Part shown: piece after piece, positions 28,805-36,478 of the stretch
Layout of the letters: every line of letters begins with the position of its first letter
Numbering within the stretch: position 1 is the stretch's first letter
Source of the DNA: Tagaea sp965279565
Lineage (GTDB): Bacteria; Pseudomonadota; Alphaproteobacteria; CACIAM-22H2
Reading direction: 5' to 3'
DNA: 64,000 bases
NCBI GenBank assembly: GCA_965279565.1
Contig: OZ257249.1
Span: forward strand, 62,001-126,000
The notes under the pieces: generated by a model
What the model was told of the DNA's origin: nothing
The model's database searches: none
What the model saw: only the letters and a program-made list of their open reading frames with translations
Position numbers and translations under genes: made by a program

Positions 28805-30951
28805 GTGCGAAGAAGAAGGCGGCGAAGAAGGCAGACCATTCCGCCATCGCCGTCGAGGATCTTTCGGCAAGCCAGGCGGCGGGCGAACTGGAGCGGCTGG
28901 CGAAGGAGATCGTCCGCCACGATCTCGCCTATCACGCCAAGGACGCGCCCCTCGTCGCGGATTCCGAATACGACGCGCTCAAGAAGCGCAACGCGGCCAT
29001 CGAGAAGCGCTTCCCGCTGCTGCGGCGCGGGGATTCACCAAGCGACAAGGTGGGTGCGCCCGCCGCGACCGGCTTCGGCAAGATCCGCCACGAACTGCCG
29101 ATGCTGTCGCTCGACAACGCGTTCGACGAAGCGGACGTGCGCGAATTCGGCACCCGCATCCGCCGCTTCCTCGACATGGAAAGCGGCGAGATCGCCTTCT
29201 CGGCCGAGCCGAAGATCGACGGGCTGTCGATCTCGCTGCTCTACGAGAACGGCGCCTTCGTGCGGGGTGCGACGCGCGGCGACGGCGAGGAGGGCGAGGA
29301 CGTCACCGCCAACCTGAAGACGATCAGGGAAATCCCGCAGAAGCTTTCCGGCACGCCGCCCGCGCGCATCGAGGTGCGCGGCGAGATCTACATGACGCGC
29401 GCCGACTTCCTGAAGATGAACGAGGCGCAGGAAGCTGCCGGCGACAAGGTCTTCGCCAATCCGCGCAATGCCGCGGCGGGTTCGCTGCGCCAGCTCGACT
29501 GGACGATCACGGCGAAACGGCCTTTGCGCTTCTTCGCCTACGCGCTCGGCATCTACGAAGGCCCGGCCATCGACACGCAGAGCGACCTGCTGAAGAAGCT
29601 CAAGGGCTGGGGCTTCGTGACCAACCCGCGCACGCGGCGCTGCAAGGATGCCGAAGCGCTGCTCGAATTCTACGCCGAGATCGGCCGCGACCGGCCCGAC
29701 CTGCCCTACGACATCGACGGCGTCGTCTACAAGGTCGACCGGTTCGACCTGCAGAAGCGCCTCGGTTTCGTCGCGCGCAGCCCGCGCTGGGCCATCGCGC
29801 ACAAATTCGCGGCCGAACAGGCGCAGACGAAGCTGCTCGACATCGTCATCCAGGTCGGCCGCACGGGCGCGCTCACGCCGGTCGCCGAACTGGAACCGGT
29901 CAATGTCGGCGGCGTGATGGTCGCGCGCGCCACGCTGCACAACGAGGACGAGATCGAGCGCAAGGACGTGCGCAAGGGCGACACCGTCGTCGTCCAGCGC
30001 GCAGGCGACGTGATCCCGCAGATCGTGACGTCGATCCCCGAAAAGCGTCCGGCGAACGCCAAACGCTTCGCCTTCCCCACGCACTGTCCGGTCTGCGGCT
30101 CGATCGCCACGCGGCCCGAGGGCGAGGCGATCCGCCGCTGCACGGGCGGGCTCACCTGCCCCGCACAGGCCGTCGAACGGCTGCGCCATTTCGTGTCGCG
30201 CGGCGCCTTCGACATCGAGGGGCTGGGCGAAAAGAACATCGAGGAGCTGTTCGGCCTCGGCTGGGTGAAGAAGCCCGGCGACCTGTTCCGGCTCGCGTCG
30301 CGTACCGGCGAACTTTCCAAGCGCGAAGGCTGGGGCGAGAAATCCGTCGAACGGCTGCTTGCGGCGGTCGAGGCGCGGCGCAAGGTGCCGCTCGACCGCG
30401 TCATCTTCGCGCTCGGCATCCGCCAGGTCGGCGAGGCGACCGCCCGCCTGCTGGCGGTCCATTACGGCTCGTTCGCCGCTTGGCGCAAGGCGATGGAAAA
30501 GGCGCAGGCCGAGCTTGCCGCCTTCGCAGGCGAGAAGCGCAAGCCCGAGCTGGTCGGCGAGGCGTGGAAGGAACTGGTCGCCATCGACCAGATCGGCGAC
30601 GCGATGGCCGTCGACATCGCCGGCTTCTTCGCCGAAGCGCACAACCGCGAGGCGCTCGACGATCTCGCGTCCGAGATCGAAATCGCCGATTTCGAGAAAC
30701 CGAAGAACGTCAACGCGGCTGTCGCCGGCAAGACCATCGTCTTCACCGGCTCGCTCGAGACGATGAGCCGCGACGAGGCGAAGGCCGGCGCACTCGCCCT
30801 CGGCGCCAAGGTCGCGGGCTCGGTCTCGAAGAAGACCGATCTGGTCGTCGCGGGGCCCGGGGCCGGCTCCAAGCTCGCCGAGGCCGAGAAGCACGGCGTG
30901 GAAGTCATCGACGAGGCGGCCTGGCGCAAGCTCGCCGGCCTCGATTCCTGA
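28801..30951 (+). CDS. ligA: NAD-dependent DNA ligase LigA
   Basis: A 716-residue DNA ligase. The N-terminal Ia domain contains HDLAYHAKDAPLVADSEYD (NAD binding). The adenylation domain has the catalytic KIDG with Lys138 (AEPKIDGLSISLLY). An OB fold, then a four-Cys zinc finger (CPVCGS ... CTGGLTC), the HhH domain and a C-terminal BRCT domain (KTIVFTGSLETMSRDEAK) follow. It overlaps recN by four bases and shares its last base with the next gene's ATG. Confidence 0.96.
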   Translation: MSAKKKAAKKADHSAIAVEDLSASQAAGELERLAKEIVRHDLAYHAKDAPLVADSEYDALKKRNAAIEKRFPLLRRGDSPSDKVGAPAATGFGKIRHELPMLSLDNAFDEADVREFGTRIRRFLDMESGEIAFSAEPKIDGLSISLLYENGAFVRGATRGDGEEGEDVTANLKTIREIPQKLSGTPPARIEVRGEIYMTRADFLKMNEAQEAAGDKVFANPRNAAAGSLRQLDWTITAKRPLRFFAYALGIYEGPAIDTQSDLLKKLKGWGFVTNPRTRRCKDAEALLEFYAEIGRDRPDLPYDIDGVVYKVDRFDLQKRLGFVARSPRWAIAHKFAAEQAQTKLLDIVIQVGRTGALTPVAELEPVNVGGVMVARATLHNEDEIERKDVRKGDTVVVQRAGDVIPQIVTSIPEKRPANAKRFAFPTHCPVCGSIATRPEGEAIRRCTGGLTCPAQAVERLRHFVSRGAFDIEGLGEKNIEELFGLGWVKKPGDLFRLASRTGELSKREGWGEKSVERLLAAVEARRKVPLDRVIFALGIRQVGEATARLLAVHYGSFAAWRKAMEKAQAELAAFAGEKRKPELVGEAWKELVAIDQIGDAMAVDIAGFFAEAHNREALDDLASEIEIADFEKPKNVNAAVAGKTIVFTGSLETMSRDEAKAGALALGAKVAGSVSKKTDLVVAGPGAGSKLAEAEKHGVEVIDEAAWRKLAGLDS

Positions 30952-31244
30952 TGCCGGCGGTCACCGCAAAAACGCCGGACGGGCGCATCGTCGAGGTCCA
31001 CGCCTATGCCGGCGACGAGCTCGGCGAGGATTACGCACTGGAAGACATCGTCGGGAACCTCGCCATCGGCCGGATGGAAGGCGACGCGTTCGTCGTCGAG
31101 CGCCGGCAGCTGCGCGAACTGGAAACGCTCGTGCAGGGCTTCTCGTTCGACTATCCGGAAGGCTTCGTCGAGATGTGCCTCGACATCGTGCGCGCGGGCG
31201 CGTCCCTGCCCGGCGACACGCTGCGCTTCGAGGCGGATTTCTGA
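30951..31244 (+). CDS. Small conserved-looking protein downstream of ligA, function unknown
   Basis: A 97-residue acidic protein with no recognised domain. It has no signal peptide or transmembrane segment. Features are a short beta-rich start (AVTAKTPDGRIVEVHAYAGDELG) and two aromatic/acidic helices (RRQLRELETLVQGFSFDYPEGFVEMCLDIVRAG, quoted in spirit; the key residues are the FDYPEGF turn). The ATG overlaps the ligA stop (TGATG), so translation is probably coupled. Codon use matches its neighbours, which supports a real gene. Confidence 0.7.
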   Translation: MPAVTAKTPDGRIVEVHAYAGDELGEDYALEDIVGNLAIGRMEGDAFVVERRQLRELETLVQGFSFDYPEGFVEMCLDIVRAGASLPGDTLRFEADF

Positions 31245-31248
31245 AGCG

Positions 31249-31866
31249 TCAGGGCCGGCGCGCGAAGGCCAGTGCCGCACCCAGCCCGCAGATCGCGATG
31301 CCCGAGGCCACGCGCACGCGGCGCAGGATCGTCGGCCGAGCGGCAAGCGTCTCGCGCGCCCGCACGGCACCGAACACGACGACCGCGTCGACGGCCGTGT
31401 TCAGCAGCACCGATATGCAGCCCAGCAGCGCGAACTGCGCGGCCACGCCGCCCGCCGCCGGATCGACGAACTGCGGCAGGAAGGCGAGGAAGAAGGCCGC
31501 CGTCTTCGGGTTGAGCGCCTCGACGACGATGCCCTCGCGCAACGCGCGGCCCGCCCCGGTCGCGGCGACGGGGCCTTCGGCGGCGACGCCGGCCTCGCGC
31601 ACAGTCTTGATGCCGAGCCAGACGAGATAGACGGCGCCTGCGAATTTCAGAAGCGCAAAGGCTTCCGCGCTCGCCAGCACCAGCGCCGACACGCCGAGCG
31701 CGCCCGCCAGCACGTGCACGAGCCCGCCGAGGCCGGTGCCGAACGTCGAGGCGAGCCCTTCGGCCCGGCCGCCGGCGATCGTGCGCGCGGCGACGTAGAA
31801 GATGCCGGGCCCCGGCGTGAGCGCCACGACGAGGGCGGCGGCCACGAAGAACGCGAACTCCGTCAT
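31249..31866 (-). CDS. LysE/RhtB-family amino-acid exporter
   Basis: A 205-residue membrane protein with about six transmembrane helices. The N-terminal signature ALVVALTPGPGIFYVAARTIAGGRAEGL is typical of LysE/RhtB exporters, as is the central segment VVEALNPKTAAFFLAFLPQFVDP. Family members export lysine, threonine, homoserine or other small molecules; the substrate is not evident. It is convergent with ligA and its neighbour, and its start overlaps the aminopeptidase stop by four bases. Confidence 0.92.
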   Translation of the reverse strand: MTEFAFFVAAALVVALTPGPGIFYVAARTIAGGRAEGLASTFGTGLGGLVHVLAGALGVSALVLASAEAFALLKFAGAVYLVWLGIKTVREAGVAAEGPVAATGAGRALREGIVVEALNPKTAAFFLAFLPQFVDPAAGGVAAQFALLGCISVLLNTAVDAVVVFGAVRARETLAARPTILRRVRVASGIAICGLGAALAFARRP

Positions 31867-33926
31867 GCGATCCTCGCCGTCGCCGCGTCGAGCCAGCCGC
31901 GCGTCTGCGCGTCCACCAGCGGGCCGATCTCGGCGGCCACGCGCGCGTGATAGGCGTCGAGCCAGGCGGTTTCCGAAGCATCGAGCAGGTCGCGCGCGAC
32001 AAGTGCGCGGTCGATGGGGGCGAGCGTCAGCGTCTCGAAGCCCAGCATCGGGCGTTCTGCACCCGGCTGGGATTCCAGTTCCGCGACGGCGATCAGGTTC
32101 TCGATGCGAATACCGTAGGCGCCGGTCTTGTAGTAGCCAGGCTCGTTCGAGACGATCATGCCCGGCTGCAGCGCCACGCTGTTGGGCATCTTGGAAATGC
32201 GGTGCGGTCCCTCGTGGACCGACAGGTACGAGCCCACGCCGTGGCCCGTGCCGTGGTCGTAGTCGAGCCCGACCTGCCAGAGGGCACCACGCGCGAGCGC
32301 GTCGAGCTGCGAGCCCGACGTGCCCTTGGGGAAGCGCGCGCGGGCGAGCGCGATATGGCCCTTCAGCACGCGCGTGAAACGGTCCTTCTGTTCGTCGGTC
32401 GGCTTGCCCACCGCGACGGTGCGCGTCACGTCGGTCGTGCCGTCGGGATACTGGCCGCCGGAATCGACGAGATAGAGCATGTCGGGTTCGAGCCGGCGCG
32501 AGGTCGACGGCGTGGCGCGGTAATGCACGATGGCGCCGTTGGGGCCCGCCCCCGAGATCGTGTCGAAGCTCGTGTCGCGCAGGTCGCCGCCCTGCCGGCG
32601 GAATTCGAGCAGCTTGTCCGAAACGGCGATCTCGTCCCACTTGCCGGTCGGCGCCTCGCGGCTGAGCCACGCGAGGAAACGCACGAGCGAAGCGCCGTCG
32701 CGCACATGTGCGGCACGCGTGCCCGCCAGTTCCTGCGGGTTCTTGCAGGCCTTGGGCAGCGCGCACACGCATGCGTCGCGCACGAGCACCGCACCGGATG
32801 CGGCGAGAAGCTGGTCGATCCAGGCCGACGCGGTCAGCCGGTCGGTCAGCACGCGCGCCTTTTCCGCCCCCAGCGCTTCGAGTGCGGAGCCCAGCGCTTC
32901 GGGCGACGACACGCGCACGCGGTTGCCCAGATGTGCGCGCGTCTCGGGGATAAGCTTGCGCGCATCGATGAACAGGTCGAGCGGCCGGCCTTCGTCGGCA
33001 TGCAGGATCGCGAAGCCGAGTGCCAGCGGCGTGTGCGGCACGTCGGCGCCGCGGATGTTGAGCAGCCATGCGAGGCTGTCGGGCGCCGTGACGATCGCGG
33101 CGGCCACACCGTCGCGGCGCAGCTTGGCGGCAAGCTCGGCGCGCTTGTCGTCCGACGACTTGCCGGCAAGCCCGATCGGATGCGGGCGGGCGGGCGACAA
33201 GGGTGCGACCGGCTGGCCCTTCCACACCGCATCGACCGGGTTGCGCTGGACGGGAACGAGCTTCGCCCCCGCGCGCTCGCACGCCAGGCGGAGGCGATCC
33301 ACCGAATCGCTCGAATGGAACCACGGGTCGTAGCCGATGCGCCCGTCCTTGGGCGCGTTGGCGGCAAGCCAGTCCGACGGCGGCTCCTCGACGAGATGGC
33401 GATATTCGAACGTTGCCGCATCGACCTGCGTGCGGACCTGCAGCGTGTAGCGCCCGTCGACGAACATCGCGGCCTTGTCCGCGAGCACGACGCACGCACC
33501 GGCCGATCCGGTGAAACCGGTGAGCCATTCCAGCCGCTCGGCGCGCGGGCTGACATATTCGCCCTGATGCTCGTCGCCGCGCGGCAATACGAAACCGTCG
33601 AGCTCCTGGCGCGCGAGTTCGCTGCGCAGGTCGCTGACGCGCATGCGCTGCCACCTGCCCTCGCCGAGCCCCGCATCGAGTCCGCCGGCAGTTTCGGCAA
33701 GGAGCGCGTCGAGCTGGGCGGCGAGCGCATCCGACGGGCGCGCGCAGACGAGTGCATGCCACGCGCGCGCGTCGAGTGCAGGCGGTGCGGAAAGCACGCC
33801 CGCGATTATCGCGCGGACGGCGGCGACATCGGCGGTTGCATCGTTCTTGGCCAGCAACTTCGCCAACGCTTCGTCGCCCTGATAGGTCATGCGGCACACG
33901 GACTTTGATTGGGTGGAATCGGTCAT
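31863..33926 (-). CDS. pepP: Xaa-Pro aminopeptidase (aminopeptidase P, M24B) with an extra N-terminal segment
   Basis: A 687-residue metallopeptidase removing N-terminal residues before proline. Metal-binding motifs are VDSGGQYPDGTTDVTRT (two Asp), GTGHGVGSYLSVHE (His), SNEPGYYK (Glu) and GIRIENL (Glu). The middle is the creatinase-like domain. Before the usual family start (RVSDLRSELARQELDGFVLP) lie about 90 extra residues, alpha-helical and alanine-rich, with unknown role. Family members are usually near 600 residues. Start codons at 33926 and 33890 both have weak ribosome sites, so the exact start is uncertain. Confidence 0.88.
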   Translation of the reverse strand: MTDSTQSKSVCRMTYQGDEALAKLLAKNDATADVAAVRAIIAGVLSAPPALDARAWHALVCARPSDALAAQLDALLAETAGGLDAGLGEGRWQRMRVSDLRSELARQELDGFVLPRGDEHQGEYVSPRAERLEWLTGFTGSAGACVVLADKAAMFVDGRYTLQVRTQVDAATFEYRHLVEEPPSDWLAANAPKDGRIGYDPWFHSSDSVDRLRLACERAGAKLVPVQRNPVDAVWKGQPVAPLSPARPHPIGLAGKSSDDKRAELAAKLRRDGVAAAIVTAPDSLAWLLNIRGADVPHTPLALGFAILHADEGRPLDLFIDARKLIPETRAHLGNRVRVSSPEALGSALEALGAEKARVLTDRLTASAWIDQLLAASGAVLVRDACVCALPKACKNPQELAGTRAAHVRDGASLVRFLAWLSREAPTGKWDEIAVSDKLLEFRRQGGDLRDTSFDTISGAGPNGAIVHYRATPSTSRRLEPDMLYLVDSGGQYPDGTTDVTRTVAVGKPTDEQKDRFTRVLKGHIALARARFPKGTSGSQLDALARGALWQVGLDYDHGTGHGVGSYLSVHEGPHRISKMPNSVALQPGMIVSNEPGYYKTGAYGIRIENLIAVAELESQPGAERPMLGFETLTLAPIDRALVARDLLDASETAWLDAYHARVAAEIGPLVDAQTRGWLDAATARIA

Positions 33927-34061
33927 TCGGGGCGGCAGGATAGGGGAACCCCGGAGCGGGTCAGCCCTGCAAATTCGGGCGGAAATCTGGCAACGTCATG
34001 CGTAATATGCATTGCTGCGGCGCAATATTAACCCGTTTATCGCGGGGCCGGGAGGCCTACA

Positions 34062-34090
34062 TTGACATCGTTCGTTCGTGCACGATCAAA
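34062..34090 (+). promoter_or_regulatory. Candidate promoter of the DUF1127 gene
   Basis: TTGACA at 34062-34067 is a perfect -35. The -10 at a 17-base spacing is poor (ATCAAA, 34085-34090) and partly overlaps the leader hairpin, so the -10 assignment is tentative. Confidence 0.35.
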
Positions 34091-34116
34091 CGGCCCGATT
34101 GGCGGGCCATCGTGCA
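34079..34116 (+). promoter_or_regulatory. Structured leader hairpin upstream of the DUF1127 gene
   Basis: TGCACGAT (34079-34086) pairs with ATCGTGCA (34109-34116). Inside, GGCCCG (34092-34097) pairs with CGGGCC (34103-34108) around a 5-base ATTGG loop. A 5-base CAAAC bulge sits on the left strand. This gives 14 perfect pairs ending 23 bases before the start codon. No T-run follows, so it is not an intrinsic terminator. It may be an operator or an mRNA leader structure. Confidence 0.6.
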
Positions 34117-34139
34117 GAACGTTGATGGAGAAGAGAATT

Positions 34140-34505
34140 ATGTCCGCCACCAAGCTTTCGCCCACCTTCTACGGCCGCGTGTCGGCCACCCAGGTGGAGA
34201 CGGCCCTGGAAGCGCGGCGCGTGCGTACCCAGGCGCTCGCCGCCCTCGCCGCCGACGGTCTCGGCGCGATCGGGGCCGGACTGAAGACGCTGTTCGGTCG
34301 CATCAAGAACTGGAACGAGCGTCGTTCGACGTTCCTCGAGCTCGACGGCCTCGACGACCGCATCCTCGCGGACATCGGCCTGTCGCGCGGCGAGATCAGC
34401 CAGGTCGCCGCCGGCCACTATGTCCGCAGCGAGGAAGGCTTCGCCCCGGTCGTGAAGCCGGGTCAGCCGGCCAACGCGGCAGCGTTCGAAGCCAAGGCCG
34501 CCTGA
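34140..34505 (+). CDS. DUF1127 domain protein
   Basis: A 121-residue protein. Residues 56-97 match DUF1127: ERRSTFLELDGLDDRILADIGLSRGEI is the hallmark, seen here as an arginine-rich helix followed by LDDRxLxDIGL. DUF1127 proteins in alphaproteobacteria are small, often RNA- or stress-linked, and this one is longer than the usual 45-90 residues because of N- and C-terminal extensions. GGAGAAGAG lies just upstream of the ATG. It stands alone between a structured leader and a terminator, so it is probably monocistronic and well expressed. Confidence 0.85.
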   Translation: MSATKLSPTFYGRVSATQVETALEARRVRTQALAALAADGLGAIGAGLKTLFGRIKNWNERRSTFLELDGLDDRILADIGLSRGEISQVAAGHYVRSEEGFAPVVKPGQPANAAAFEAKAA

Positions 34506-34532
34506 ACAAGGCGCCCTGGACCAGACCGACGA

Positions 34533-34570
34533 CGGCGGCCCGGCGAAAGCCCGGCCGCCGTTTTCGTTTT
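34533..34570 (+). terminator. Rho-independent terminator after the DUF1127 gene
   Basis: A GC-rich stem (CGGCGGCCCGG against CCGGCCGCCG, one bulged base, loop around GCGAAAG) is followed by TTTTCGTTTT. It lies 28 bases after the DUF1127 stop codon. It could also serve the convergent PAS gene poorly, as that strand has no T-run. Confidence 0.85.
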
Positions 34571-34575
34571 CAGGG

Positions 34576-35070
34576 TCAGAGGATGTCGCCGGTCCGCATC
34601 CGGAAGACCGACAGGCTCAGTACCATCTCGACCTCGCCCGTCGCGCTCGCAAGCGGCAGCGACAGGCGCTCGATCTCGACCACGTCGTGGTCCGGCCGCA
34701 CGCGCGGCGGCGGCGGGCCCTTGCTCCACACCGGCCGGCATTCGCGCACGACGCGTTCAAGTTCGCGCCCCAGCACCGTCTGCGGCAGGTCGGGCACTTC
34801 CTCGTCGATGAAGCCGCCGGTCAGGTCGCTGTTGCGCGCGCGCGTGACCGCGGTGCCGATGACGCGATAGCGGAAGCGCAGCGTGCCGGGCTCGAAATCG
34901 GCGATCCAGATGTTCGCCAGCAGTTTCGGGATGTCGACCGGATCCATGTCGGCACGGCGCGGTACGCGCCCGTGCGCGCGGGCGATCCCGCTCCAGTACT
35001 CCCAGAGTGCGGCGATCTTCCAGTGGCAGGTCGGGGGAAACGGCGCTTCGGGGGGTGGGCTGGCGTCCAA
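34576..35070 (-). CDS. PAS_5-type sensor/regulator protein
   Basis: A 164-residue soluble protein with one PAS_5 domain. The diagnostic stretch is LLANIWIADFEPGTLRFRYRVIGTAV around residues 50-75, plus LPLASATGEVEMVLSLSVF at the end of the fold. PAS_5 proteins are common in Rhodospirillales and Rhizobiales and their ligands are unknown. The start is TTG 35070 with GAGAG 6-10 bases upstream. It is convergent with the DUF1127 gene and 74 bases downstream of zapA. Confidence 0.8.
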   Translation of the reverse strand: MDASPPPEAPFPPTCHWKIAALWEYWSGIARAHGRVPRRADMDPVDIPKLLANIWIADFEPGTLRFRYRVIGTAVTRARNSDLTGGFIDEEVPDLPQTVLGRELERVVRECRPVWSKGPPPPRVRPDHDVVEIERLSLPLASATGEVEMVLSLSVFRMRTGDIL

Positions 35071-35143
35071 GTCGGTCTCTCGGGTGCTCGGTCGAGGGCC
35101 CCGACTTTCACATCCGAGAGATTAACGGAAGGTTACGACCCGC

Positions 35144-36058
35144 TCAGGCGGCGGCCGACGCGCTCTTTTCCGCAGCCGCGGCAAGGCTTTCGATGCGGTC
35201 GAGCAGCGGCACGAAATGGTCGAGCTCCGCTTCGACCTCGGCGTTCGCGGCGCGGAGTGCGTCGAGCGTGACGGCGCTTTCGGCAAGTGCGCGTTCCTTT
35301 TCCACCGCATGTGCGGCGGCGGCCTCGAAGCGCGACTGCGCCTCGGCGATCTGCGCTTCGGCCGCTTCGGCGCGCGTCCGGGCTTCGGCGAACTTCGCGG
35401 CGAGCGCCGCCGCCTCGGCCTTCAGCGCTTCATGCTCGGCCGAAAGCTTCGCGAGATTGCCCTGCGTTTCGCCGGCACGCGCCTGCGCGTCGATGGCGCG
35501 GCTGTCTGCATCGTCGGCGCGGCCCTGCGCGTCCGCGAGTTCGGCTTCGAGTGCCGAAAGGCGTGCGGCCTGCGCACCCGCCTCGGTCTGCGCGCGCGCG
35601 AGCTTCGCTTCGTAGTCGGCAAGGCGCTTGCCCATGTCCTCGGCCTTGGCGATCCAGCTCTGCGTCGCGGCTTCGGCGCGCGCGCGCGAATCCTCGGCCG
35701 CCTTGGTCTCGTGGCGCGCGGTTTCCGAAGCTTCGCGCTCGCGCGCGAGCAGCGCTTCGGCGGTGGCGCGCGCGGCCTTCGCCTCTTCGCTCGCCTGCAC
35801 CAGCTCGGGATCGATCACGGTGCGCGGCGGCGCGTTGCGCAGCTCTTCGAGCTCGTCGTAGGCCCCGGCAAGCTCTTCGCCGAGATTCAGGGCGGCAAGC
35901 AGCATCAGCCGCGCGTCGCCGGCCTGGCCGACCTGCGCGACGATCTCCTTCACCTTCTCGTCGACATAGGCGCCGATGCTGCGCACGCGGTCTTCGCCGC
36001 CGTCGTCGCAGACGATCGGATAGTCGCGGCCGTTCACGCGGATTGAGATCTGGCTCAT
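35144..36058 (-). CDS. zapA: ZapA-like division protein with a very long coiled-coil C-terminal extension
   Basis: A 304-residue protein. Residues 1-75 match ZapA: ISIRVNGRDYPIVCDDGGEDRVRSIGAYVD, then LMLLAALNLGEELAGAYDELEELR as the helix. ZapA cross-links FtsZ filaments. Residues 90-300 are an Ala/Glu/Arg-rich coiled coil (repeats such as ALEAELADAQGRADDADSRA), which ordinary ZapA (about 100-130 residues) lacks. The start has GGAG 8 bases upstream. The small DUF4164 coiled-coil gene lies 16 bases upstream in the same direction and is probably in the same operon. Confidence 0.85.
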   Translation of the reverse strand: MSQISIRVNGRDYPIVCDDGGEDRVRSIGAYVDEKVKEIVAQVGQAGDARLMLLAALNLGEELAGAYDELEELRNAPPRTVIDPELVQASEEAKAARATAEALLAREREASETARHETKAAEDSRARAEAATQSWIAKAEDMGKRLADYEAKLARAQTEAGAQAARLSALEAELADAQGRADDADSRAIDAQARAGETQGNLAKLSAEHEALKAEAAALAAKFAEARTRAEAAEAQIAEAQSRFEAAAAHAVEKERALAESAVTLDALRAANAEVEAELDHFVPLLDRIESLAAAAEKSASAAA

Positions 36059-36074
36059 CGGTCCTGCTCCCGGG

Positions 36075-36299
36075 CTAGACGCTGCCGGCCTTCAGTTTCT
36101 CGATCGCCCTGTCGAGCCGCGATTCGACCTGGTCGGCGAGACCGGACAGGGCGGCGTAGTCGGCCTTCAGCTTCGCGAGTTCGGCTTCCGCCGCCTCGGC
36201 GCGGCCGCGCAGGCCCGACTCGGATTTGATGCGCGCTTCGAGGGCGGTCTCGAGGCGTTGGACGGCGGCATTCAGGCGTTCGAGGGACGGCGTCGTCAT
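36075..36299 (-). CDS. DUF4164-like small coiled-coil protein upstream of zapA
   Basis: A 74-residue protein made of one long coiled coil (LERLNAAVQRLETALEAR, then AELAKLKADYAALSGLADQVESRLDRAIEKL). Alphaproteobacteria often carry such a DUF4164 gene directly upstream of zapA, where it is thought to play a ZapB-like role; here that is an inference from position. It is divergent from transketolase, and its ribosome site is weak. Confidence 0.75.
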   Translation of the reverse strand: MTTPSLERLNAAVQRLETALEARIKSESGLRGRAEAAEAELAKLKADYAALSGLADQVESRLDRAIEKLKAGSV

Positions 36300-36478
36300 G
36301 GGTGTCGGAAACTTTCGGGAAAACCAAGTTGCATTGCGATTGCGGCACCTTAAGGGCGGGATTCGAGTCGCGACAACGACCTTGTCGGACGGGCGGCCCG
36401 TGCGGGGTTGACGGGGCACCCCCCGGGCGGCATGTTCCGCGCGTTTTCGGGTTCCCCACACCCCAAGAAGTGAGCCGG

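Noticed and set aside
36300..36478. 6S RNA gene near zapA
   Set aside because: 6S RNA often neighbours zapA, but neither the 179 bases upstream nor the 73 bases downstream shows a recognisable closing stem and central bubble; the downstream gap is too short.
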